A stretch of DNA of 64,000 nucleotides from Bog-473 sp963828505 (lineage in GTDB: Bacteria; Actinomycetota; Acidimicrobiia; Acidimicrobiales; RAAP-2): positions 1 through 64,000 of the forward strand of contig CAWHFM010000001.1 in NCBI GenBank assembly GCA_963828505.1, read 5' to 3'. Positions 33,303-41,193 of the stretch are shown here, in pieces. The first letter of the stretch is position 1. Every line of letters begins with the position of its first letter. Under the pieces are notes generated by a model, which was not told the DNA's origin, did not search any database, and was given only the letters and a program-made list of their open reading frames with translations. Made by a program: the position numbers and the translations under genes.

Positions 33303-34498
33303 GGATCGACTTCGTCACTCCCCGCTACGGACCCCAGGTGGTGGGCGGCGCCGAGGCGGCGGCGCGCCAGCTGGCCGAGCACCTGCGCCTCCACACCGAG
33401 TGGGAGTCCGAGGTCCACACGACCTGCGCGCTCGACCCCCACACCTGGGAGGACGAGCTGGCGGCCGGCGACTCGGTCGTCAACGGCGTCCCGGTCCACC
33501 GCCACGCCTCGGACCACGGGCGCCTGCACGACTTCTACGGCCTCGACGGCCGCGTGCGCCTGGCCCCGCGCCTGGCCACGAGGGACCAGGGCCGGCGTTG
33601 GGTGGAGTACAACGGCCCGGTCTCGTGGGATCTGGTCGACGCGGTCTCCGCCTCGCAAGCCGACGTCGTCGCCTTCTACCCGTACATGTACCACCCGACC
33701 GTGGCCGCGATCGGACGGGTGAAGGTCCCGGCCGTGCTCCACCCGGCGGCGCACGACGAGCCGGCCTTGTACCTCCCGGTCTTCCGCGGCACCTTCGGGG
33801 ACGCCGACGCGATCTGCTACCACACCGCGGCCGAGCGCCGCCTGGTCGAGCGCACCTACCCGGTGGCGGAGCGACCGCAGATCGTCCTCGGCCTCGGGAT
33901 CGGCGAAGCCGCCGGGCGGGGCCGGCAGGGAGGCGAGTTGACCGGGCTGGGCGATCGTCCGTATCTCGTCAGCGTCGGCCGCGTCGACGAGCACAAGGGC
34001 TCCAAGATGCTGGCCGAGTATTTCGCCACCTACAAGGAGCGGAGGCCCGGGCCGCTGGCGCTGGCGCTGGTCGGTCCGGTGGCGGTCGAGTTGGCGCCGC
34101 ACCCCGACATGGTGGTCACGGGCGCGGTCGACGAGGGGGACAAGTGGGACATCGTGCGCGACGCGCTGGTGTCGGTGTCGCCTTCGGCGCTCGAGTCGTT
34201 CTCGCTCGTGGTGATCGAGGCCTGGGTCGACCGCGTCCCCGTCGTGGTGAACGGTACCTGCGGGCCTACGCGTGAGCACTGCGAACAGTCGGGCGGGGGG
34301 CTCTGGTTCACGTCGTATCCCGAGTTCGAGGCCGTCGTCGACCGCCTCGTGGCCGACGGTGACCTCCGGTCCCGCCTGGGCGAGCGCGGCCGGGCCTACG
34401 TCGAGACGCACTTCGAGTGGCCGGTGCTCATCTCGCGCTACGCCGAGTTCCTCGACAGCGTCGTCGCTCGGGGCCGCGGCGCGCCGGGGCTCTTCTGA
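33299..34498 (+). CDS. GT4-family glycosyltransferase (copy A2)
   Basis: 399 residues. It opens with RIDFVTPRYGPQVVGGAE, the same start as the isolated enzyme at 7520. LVSVGRVDEHKG opens the second Rossmann domain and ESFSLVVIE is E-x7-E. Together with A1 this gives two different GT4 enzymes acting in sequence. Start GTG 33299 by overlap; the TGA ends the operon at 34498, about 200 bp before an independent promoter. Confidence 0.9.
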   Translation: MRIDFVTPRYGPQVVGGAEAAARQLAEHLRLHTEWESEVHTTCALDPHTWEDELAAGDSVVNGVPVHRHASDHGRLHDFYGLDGRVRLAPRLATRDQGRRWVEYNGPVSWDLVDAVSASQADVVAFYPYMYHPTVAAIGRVKVPAVLHPAAHDEPALYLPVFRGTFGDADAICYHTAAERRLVERTYPVAERPQIVLGLGIGEAAGRGRQGGELTGLGDRPYLVSVGRVDEHKGSKMLAEYFATYKERRPGPLALALVGPVAVELAPHPDMVVTGAVDEGDKWDIVRDALVSVSPSALESFSLVVIEAWVDRVPVVVNGTCGPTREHCEQSGGGLWFTSYPEFEAVVDRLVADGDLRSRLGERGRAYVETHFEWPVLISRYAEFLDSVVARGRGAPGLF

Positions 34499-34614
34499 GG
34501 CCGAGAACTCCGGTGCGGTCGCCTCAGCCGAGCGGGTTCGGACTCGCCCTCCAGCGCCGCCCGTCGCGCCGTGCCCTCGAGCGCGATGCGGCCGGGCTCG
34601 TGAGGCACCGGAAA

Positions 34615-34642
34615 TTGACAGGCGCGCCCGCCCTCCTACAAT
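34615..34642 (+). promoter_or_regulatory. Consensus sigma-A-type promoter
   Basis: TTGACA at 34615-34620, a 16-bp spacer, and TACAAT at 34637-34642. The putative ATG at 34641 falls inside the -10 box, so translation must begin further downstream. Confidence 0.7.
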
Positions 34643-34694
34643 GGCCCGTCGCGGAGCCCACTTCGGATCACTCGTATTGCGCGCGGAAGGACCG

Positions 34695-36074
34695 TTGACA
34701 CACATCCGTGGAGCAACCCGAGCGGAGGTGAAGGCGGGCCCCACCCGGGGACGTCCGCCTCCGGCATCGGAAGACGCCGAGGCGGCTCACGACGGCGAAC
34801 CCGTCTCGGTCGCAGTGCGTCGACTGTGGTCCGCCGTCAGGATCCCGTTCTGGATCTCCTCGTCGCGCATCGTCATCGGGATGGTCTTTGCCCACCTGGT
34901 GATCACCCTGTTCCCGCAAGCCCTCCAGCACCTCGGCAGTGGGACGTTGAACAACGGCACGTGGTTCGGGGCCTTCGACCGCTGGGACAGCGCCTATTAC
35001 ACCGGCATCGCCGCCCACGGCTACCCGGCATCGCAGGGCGCGACCACCGCATTCTTCCCCGGCTACCCCATCATCATCCGCCTCGTCCACGGCGTGACCC
35101 TCGGCACCTTGTCGTATCTCGACGCGGCCATGCTCGTCTCCTGGCTGGCGCTGATCGGGACGACGATCCTGCTCTACCGGCTGGTGGTCCGGCACGTCGA
35201 CCGGCGCTCCGCCCTCGCCGCTTCCGTCTTGCTGTGCTGGTTCCCGACCTCGCTCTTCTTCCTCGCTCCGTATTCCGAGGCCCTCCTGTTGTTCGGGATC
35301 CTCGGGGTCGTCACGCTGCTCGATCAGCGCCGGTTCCTGTGGGCCTCCGTGGTGGCTGCCTACGCCACGGCCACGTCGCCCGAGGCGGTCGTGCTCATCG
35401 TCGCCATCGTGGTCGCGGCCGCGCTCTGCCGCAAGCACGTGGTCCGCATCGCCGGGTACGTCGCCGTCAGCTTCAGCGGGCTCTTCGTGTACGCGCTGTT
35501 CCTCCATGCGCGATTCGGGTCCTTCGTCGAGTTCGAGCGCGTGCAGCAGTACTGGCATCGCTCTGAGAACGCACCGTTCTACGGCCTCTATCGCAATTTC
35601 GTGGCGATCCGGCAATTCTTCCAGGGTCCGGGACCCGCGCCCGGAGGCCAGTACCCGACGTTCGCCAACATCAAGTACGTCTGGCTGCTGAACGATGCGG
35701 CGATGATCCTGGCGGCGCTGCTCACCGCCTACGTGGTCGTGGTCGCGGCGCGCCCCTTCGTCGCGTCCGTGATGCGCCGGCACGGGGGGCCGATCCTCTC
35801 GCCTCAGCCTTTCTCGGTTCCGTCGTCCTTCGTGGTCGTGTCCGTCGGCATCGTGCTCATCGCCGCCTGCACCACCATCTACCCCTACGGAAGCTCACAG
35901 TTCTATTCGACCGAAGGCGCGGCTCGATTCGTGAGCACCTGCTTTCCCATGTACGTGGCGGGTGGGTACCTCGCCACGAGGCGGTTTGGCCTGCTGGCGT
36001 GGGTGGTCGCGTCGAGCGTCATGTTCGCCATCCTGTTCCAGGCTCTGTACAACCTCGGCTACTGGGTGACCTGA
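34695..36074 (+). CDS. PIG-V-like GT-C mannosyltransferase
   Basis: About 459 residues. FDRWDSAYYTGIAAHGYP near residue 100 is the acidic first-loop motif of PIG-V/GT-C mannosyltransferases. About ten membrane segments follow, such as LIGTTILLYRLVV, LLLFGILGVVTLL and IVLIAACTTIYPYG. It likely uses a polyprenyl-phosphate sugar donor and adds hexose to a glycan or lipid on the outer face. The start is uncertain: TTG 34695 follows GGAAGGA, with GTG 34728 as an alternative. It overlaps the end of the convergent regulator by 16 bp. Confidence 0.75.
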   Translation: MTHIRGATRAEVKAGPTRGRPPPASEDAEAAHDGEPVSVAVRRLWSAVRIPFWISSSRIVIGMVFAHLVITLFPQALQHLGSGTLNNGTWFGAFDRWDSAYYTGIAAHGYPASQGATTAFFPGYPIIIRLVHGVTLGTLSYLDAAMLVSWLALIGTTILLYRLVVRHVDRRSALAASVLLCWFPTSLFFLAPYSEALLLFGILGVVTLLDQRRFLWASVVAAYATATSPEAVVLIVAIVVAAALCRKHVVRIAGYVAVSFSGLFVYALFLHARFGSFVEFERVQQYWHRSENAPFYGLYRNFVAIRQFFQGPGPAPGGQYPTFANIKYVWLLNDAAMILAALLTAYVVVVAARPFVASVMRRHGGPILSPQPFSVPSSFVVVSVGIVLIAACTTIYPYGSSQFYSTEGAARFVSTCFPMYVAGGYLATRRFGLLAWVVASSVMFAILFQALYNLGYWVT

Positions 36075-39000
36075 CCCTGGGCCGCCGCGCCGCGGTCGGT
36101 GACAGGCAGGCCCCGGCTGGTCGCCTCGGACGCCAGTTCGGCCCGGCTGGTCACGCCGAGCTTGGTGAAGATGTGCGCCAGATGCGTCTTCACGGTCGCT
36201 CGGCCGATGAAGAGCCGTGCTCCGATCTCGGGGTTGCTCAACCCCTTGGCCGTGAGCTTGACCACCTCGACCTCGGTGGGCGTGAGGCTGGCCCAACCCG
36301 AGGACGGGCGCTTCCGCTCGCCGCGCGCTCGGGAGGCGTAGGCCACGGCCTCGTCGGCGGTGAGGGATTCGCCCGCTGACCAGGCAGCCGCAAAGGTGTC
36401 GTGATCGAGCTCTTGGCGCGCCCGGGCGACGTCCCGTTCGTAGCCCGGCTGTTCTACCGGCGGGCGGACGAGTCCGATGGAGGCCCGGATGGACGCGGCC
36501 GCGCCGAGGAGGCGAACGGCTTCCGACGTGCTTTCCACATCGACGGCGGTTCCGGCGAGAGCCTCGAGGGTCTCGGCGATGCCCGGCAGGAACTGCTGGC
36601 GGTGGAATGCGGCCAGGGCCTGATGGTGCAGTTCGTCCGCCTCGACCGGTTCACGCTGGGAACGGGCCAGTCGCCCGAGACGGCAGCCGACCTGCGCGGC
36701 CAGTATCGCGTTGCCGATTCCCGACGCCGCATCCTTTGCCTTGTCGTACTCGGTACGGGCACCGGACTCGTCGCCCGAAGCGAGCAGCAGGTCGCCGTGT
36801 ACCGCCAGGAACGGGACGCGGATCATCGGGACTTCGCTCTCGAAGTCGGCCGCTGCCGGCTGAATGATCTCCGACGCGCCTGCCACGTCGCCTCGGCCCA
36901 GCAGAACCGCACCCAAGTCGGGGATGGCCCAGTGACGGGCCGTATCGCCCTCGGATGCCACCCCCTTGTGCAGGACCTGTCGGAAACGGGCTTCGGCGCT
37001 GGCATAGTCGCCGAGGGAGGCGTCCAGCTCCCCGAGCCAGCAGATGGCGAGCCACCGGGTGATGGGGTCGCCCACTTGATCGCAAAGCGCGATCGACCGA
37101 CCCAGCCAGTCACGGGCGGCGGGGAAATCCCCTTGGAGCACAGCGATGTACCCGAGAACCGCGTGCGACCACGCCAGGAAGAACATGTTGCCCAGTCGCT
37201 CGGCCACCTGGGCCAACTCCAGGGCGACGGCGCGATCGCGGTAGTCCCCCCGTGCCGCCCGGGCGATCGTCATCATCTTGAGTCCATCGGCGACAGCCCA
37301 TTGGTCCCCGATCGACCGCGCCAACTCGATGCTCTCGGTCAGTCCAGCCATCCCCTCCGCTGGAGCGAAGAGGGATCGGACGTAGTTGATCGTGATACCG
37401 GCACGGGCGACCGTCTGCTGATCGCCGACCGTCTCGGCCACGGCAAGCGCCTGAGGAGTCCACGTGATGGTGGCCTGCGTGTCACCGCCATAGATCCCCA
37501 TATGGGCGGCCGCCCACAGCGCTCTCGCCCGCGCCATCGACGGTCCGTCGTCGACGGCCAAGGCCCGGGCGAACCAGCGCCCGCCGATGCCTTGATGTCG
37601 GTGTCCCCGCGCCTCCCAGAAAAGGCTCAGGGCGGTAGCCAGGCGAAGAACGATCTCGTGGCGGCCGGTGATCTCGGCCCACTCGAGGGCCGACTGCAGG
37701 TTGTCATGTTCCGCATCGAGGCGGTCCATCCACCACGGTCCACCGGCCGAACCCAGTTCGGGCTCGGCGCGCTCGGCGTAGGACAGGAACCACTCGAGAT
37801 GACGATGACGGACCCGGTCGGCCTCGCCTGACTCGAGCAGGCGAGAGCGAGCGTAGTGACGGATCGTCTCGAGCAGGCGGTAGCGGGGTTCGGGCCCCAG
37901 GTCGTCGGCTTGCGTCAGAGACTTGTCCACCAGGCGGCTCAGGAGATCGAGCACGGCGTAGCCGTCGATGACGTCGTCGGCGCATACTGCCTCGGCTGCC
38001 TCCAGAGTGAACCCTCCGTTGAAGACCGACAAGCGCCGGAGGAGGGCGCGTTCGGTCTCGTCGAGAAGGTCGTGACTCCAGGCCACGGACGCCTCGAGGG
38101 TTTGCTGGCGCGCTTGGGCGTTCCGGCCGCCGCCGGTGAGAAGGCGGAACCTGTCCTCCAGGGCATCTGCGATGGCGGCAGGTGACATCATGCGAATGCG
38201 GGCCGCCGCCAGCTCAATGGCGAGTGGCAACCCGTCGAGGCGGTCACAGATCCGGGTCACCACCTCGGTCTCGGCGTCGTCCAGCCGGAAGCCGGGACGC
38301 ACCAGCGCCGCCCTCTCGGTGAACAGCTGCACGCCGGTCCGAAGGTCCAACGACGGCACCCGCCACGCCAGCTCACCGGTGATGCCCAGCGGCTCGCGGC
38401 TCGTCGCCAGGACCGAGAGGTCGGCGACGGAAGTCAGCAGCTCCTCGGCCAGACCGGCGGAGGACGCGAGGACCTGTTCGCAGTTGTCGAGCACGAGCAA
38501 GGCCTCTTGACCCGCCAGATACTCGGCCAGCGTCTCGACCAGGGGACGCTCGGGCTCGGCGCGCACACCTATCGCATTGGCGACGGCGGCCGTCACCAGC
38601 TCGGGATCGGACACACCGGCGAGCTCGACCCACCACATGCCGCCAGGGTGCCGATCTGCGACCTCGGCCGCCAGTTGCAGCGCCAGGCGGGTTTTGCCGC
38701 AACCACCGGCGCCGCTGAGCGTGATCAGGCGGTGTCGCGCCAGCTGGTCCCGCAACTCCACCATTTCGGTGGCGCGGCCGACGAACGCCGTCAATTGGGC
38801 GGGCAGGTTGTTCGGGACGGCGTCGAGCGACCGCAACGGTGGGAACTCGACCTCGAGGTCGGGGTGACACAACTGCCATACCCGTTCGGGCCGGCTCAGA
38901 TCCTTCAACCGTTGCGGTCCCAGACTGCGCAAGGACACGTCCTCAGCCAGTCCATCGACCACCAGATCGCGGACGGCGTCGGAGACCAACGTCTGGCCGC

Positions 39001-39364
39001 CGTGGGCAATTGACCGCAGGCGGGCGCAGCGGATGATCGCCGGACCGTAGTAATTCCCTTCGTCCCGGAGCCGGACCTCGCCGGTGTGCAAAGCGATGCG
39101 GACGCGCACGGTCTGGTCGGTCGGCCACAGCTCCTCGGCGAAGGCGCGCTGGACGGAGACCGCGGCAGCCAGGGCATCTGACGCCAACGCGAAGGCGGCC
39201 ACCACGCTGTCGCCCTCACCCTGCTCGACCGGCCGCACCCCTCCGTGGGCGGCGATGGCGGCCCCGAACAGGTCGTAGTGGCGGGCGATGGCCACCGCCG
39301 CGGCCTCCTCATCGGTCTCCCAGAGGCGGGTCGATCCCTCGACGTCGCTGAGCAAGAGAGTCAC
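36059..39364 (-). CDS. Cyclase-domain / NB-ARC-type ATPase / TPR / LuxR fusion regulator
   Basis: 1101 residues. Residues 1-165 are a class III cyclase-like domain: LLLSDVEGSTRLWE with Asp7 and GEGDSVVAAF with Asp52, the metal Asp pair. Whether it makes cAMP is uncertain, as such domains in these fusions are often degenerate. About 185-520 is the signalling ATPase with Walker A GAGGCGKTR at 218-226 and LLVLDNCEQV as Walker B. Helical repeats follow to about 1000. The C-terminus is a LuxR-type helix-turn-helix (LTPTEVEVVKLTAKGLSNPE). It is an unusual large transcriptional regulator; target genes are unknown. Confidence 0.9.
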   Translation of the reverse strand: MTLLLSDVEGSTRLWETDEEAAAVAIARHYDLFGAAIAAHGGVRPVEQGEGDSVVAAFALASDALAAAVSVQRAFAEELWPTDQTVRVRIALHTGEVRLRDEGNYYGPAIIRCARLRSIAHGGQTLVSDAVRDLVVDGLAEDVSLRSLGPQRLKDLSRPERVWQLCHPDLEVEFPPLRSLDAVPNNLPAQLTAFVGRATEMVELRDQLARHRLITLSGAGGCGKTRLALQLAAEVADRHPGGMWWVELAGVSDPELVTAAVANAIGVRAEPERPLVETLAEYLAGQEALLVLDNCEQVLASSAGLAEELLTSVADLSVLATSREPLGITGELAWRVPSLDLRTGVQLFTERAALVRPGFRLDDAETEVVTRICDRLDGLPLAIELAAARIRMMSPAAIADALEDRFRLLTGGGRNAQARQQTLEASVAWSHDLLDETERALLRRLSVFNGGFTLEAAEAVCADDVIDGYAVLDLLSRLVDKSLTQADDLGPEPRYRLLETIRHYARSRLLESGEADRVRHRHLEWFLSYAERAEPELGSAGGPWWMDRLDAEHDNLQSALEWAEITGRHEIVLRLATALSLFWEARGHRHQGIGGRWFARALAVDDGPSMARARALWAAAHMGIYGGDTQATITWTPQALAVAETVGDQQTVARAGITINYVRSLFAPAEGMAGLTESIELARSIGDQWAVADGLKMMTIARAARGDYRDRAVALELAQVAERLGNMFFLAWSHAVLGYIAVLQGDFPAARDWLGRSIALCDQVGDPITRWLAICWLGELDASLGDYASAEARFRQVLHKGVASEGDTARHWAIPDLGAVLLGRGDVAGASEIIQPAAADFESEVPMIRVPFLAVHGDLLLASGDESGARTEYDKAKDAASGIGNAILAAQVGCRLGRLARSQREPVEADELHHQALAAFHRQQFLPGIAETLEALAGTAVDVESTSEAVRLLGAAASIRASIGLVRPPVEQPGYERDVARARQELDHDTFAAAWSAGESLTADEAVAYASRARGERKRPSSGWASLTPTEVEVVKLTAKGLSNPEIGARLFIGRATVKTHLAHIFTKLGVTSRAELASEATSRGLPVTDRGAAAQGQVTQ

Positions 39365-39933
39365 CGTGCCGGTTGGTAGGGGCCGTTCCCCCTTTTCTCC
39401 TCGTGAGATGGCACCAGGTCCCGTCCCGACTCAGCTGACTCTGTGGGGAATTGTGACATACCCATTGGCCGATCATCGCTGAGAGCTGATCCGACAACGT
39501 CGGCCACATGGCCGATATTGGATGCTGCTGCACGCCGAATTCAGGATCCGGCGCCTACGTAATCTCCGGCAGGAGCGACGGTGGACTCGCCGGATATCCC
39601 CCAGGTGGTTGATGTTCGGCGAACAATTTCGACGAACAGTAGGGGTAACCGACCTGCTCACGTAGGAGAGAGGAAAGGACCCCGAGCGTGCGATCGGATC
39701 ACTTCTACCGGGCCCGTCGGGACGGCACGTAGTACCCCGGAGTGACCGAGCGCGAGAAGACCACTCCGGAGGAGGGACGACGGCGCTCGGTCCGTTCTTC
39801 AGTGTTCATCTGGTCGGTGCAGGGAGCGCGTGGCGCATTCAAGCAAAGAAAGGAAAACTCATGACCACACAAGAACCACGAGGACGCCAAAGCAGATCGG
39901 GTGTCATCCTTCACGATGAGAGGAAAGAAGGCC
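39365..39933. other. 569-bp gap between regulator and secreted protein
   Basis: It holds the upstream regions of the divergent regulator and secreted protein. There are GC-poorer stretches near 39430-39620, an imperfect palindrome around CGGCCACATGGCCG, and good purine tracts near 39665 and 39851. Two tiny ORFs (GTG 39688, ATG 39861) have ribosome-binding sites but no recognisable products. No RNA gene was recognised. Confidence 0.4.
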
Positions 39934-41059
39934 ATGCCCAACCAGACGATACGTCCTGTCGCTGGCGACACTGGCCCTGGCCGCGAGCGTCGTCCCGCTC
40001 TTTTCGACGGCGGCCTCGGCATCGGTGACCCAAGAACCGATCAGTCCCCAATCGACGGCTCCGGTCGTCTCCTATGGGGGCGGCCTGGCCACCACTGTCG
40101 TCGACGCCAACCACGACGTGTTGCTCTTCACCCAGCCCACAGGCGTGACCACCTGGGCCGAGCAGACGATCGCCACCGCCGCCCGCGCGCACACGTACTT
40201 CGACCCCGAGATCGCCTCTGACGGAGCGGGCGACCTGGTGATCGTCGCCCTCGACGCCGACGGCCACCTGTGGTCTTGGAGCGGCAGCGTCGGCGCCAAG
40301 TTCCACCGCACGCTGGTCTCTGCGTCGAGCTCGTACTCGAGCTCGACCCCGTCCATCGCCTATTCGCCGGTCGGCGAGAACTTCGTCGTCGCTGCGACCG
40401 ATTCGGATCGCAACGTCGACTTCTGGTACCAAAGCGCCGGTACCTGGTCGCCCGAGTTGGTCGAATCGGGCCAGCACGTGCCATTCATCGGCGCCGTGGT
40501 GACGGTGACTGACATCGGGGTCGTCGTCGCCGCCACCGACAACGACTCGGAACTCGACGTCTTCTACCAGCCCTTCTTCGGCTCGGGTTGGACGCATACT
40601 TCGGAGTCCCTCGGTGGCTACATCGCCCCGTCCGTGGCGTGGGGCGGGACGGACGTGTTCGTGGCGGTCGACGAGGCAGGATTGCAAGCCGGAGACCAGT
40701 CGCTCCACGTGATCAGCTACAGCGACAAGGGCGTCTTCATCTCTGACACTCTCCTCGGCGAGTCGACCGGAACCGGTGAGTTGGCCGGATCCTCCATCGT
40801 CTGGTCCGGCTTCAACGTCGGAGTGGTGTCCGAAGACGCCGGCGACGGTGAGCTCAACTTCTTCTATTCGGACTCCAACTTCGACTTCCACTTCGAGCAG
40901 GTGGCGCTGGGCACCGCGAATCGCGACTACGGCTTCTTCCCAGGGATCGCGGTGGCCAACGACAGCATCGAGATCACCGACGTCTCGAATGCCGACCTGT
41001 ACGGGTTCTCCCAGCCCTTCGGTGGGAGCGGGTGGCCCCACCAGGTCATCGCCAAGTAG
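39934..41059 (+). CDS. Secreted beta-propeller-like protein, frame break in signal peptide
   Basis: The mature part (from about 40020, about 345 residues) is a repeat of strands such as DVLLFTQPTGVTTWAEQ, LVIVALDADGHLWSW, VDFWYQSAGTWSP and LDVFYQPFFGSGWTH, resembling a multi-bladed lectin-like propeller. ATG 39934 has AAAGAAGG upstream and starts MPNQT. A signal peptide RYVLSLATLALAASVVPLF then appears one frame away, so one base seems missing near 39946. It is otherwise free of stops. It is secreted and possibly binds carbohydrates. Confidence 0.6.
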
Positions 41060-41128
41060 CCGCTATTGAACTGTGACGCTCGACGTGGGCGACCAGCCCG
41101 TGTGCCAGAGACACGGCGAATCAGGTGC

Positions 41129-41167
41129 AGATCGAGGGCCGGTGCGCCAAGCCCCGGCCCTCGATCT
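41129..41167. terminator. Bidirectional hairpin between convergent genes
   Basis: AGATCGAGGGCCGG pairs with CCGGCCCTCGATCT over an 11-nt loop (14-bp stem). It lies between the end of the secreted protein and the end of the minus-strand propeller gene. Confidence 0.65.
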
Positions 41168-41193
41168 TGGACACTTTGGAAGGGTTCTCGGCT

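Noticed and set aside
34641..34643. ATG start for the PIG-V-like gene
   Set aside because: It lies within the -10 box TACAAT and cannot be in the mRNA.
40025..40027. GTG 40025 as start of the propeller protein
   Set aside because: It would remove the obvious signal peptide encoded just upstream in the same frame, so a frame break is more likely.
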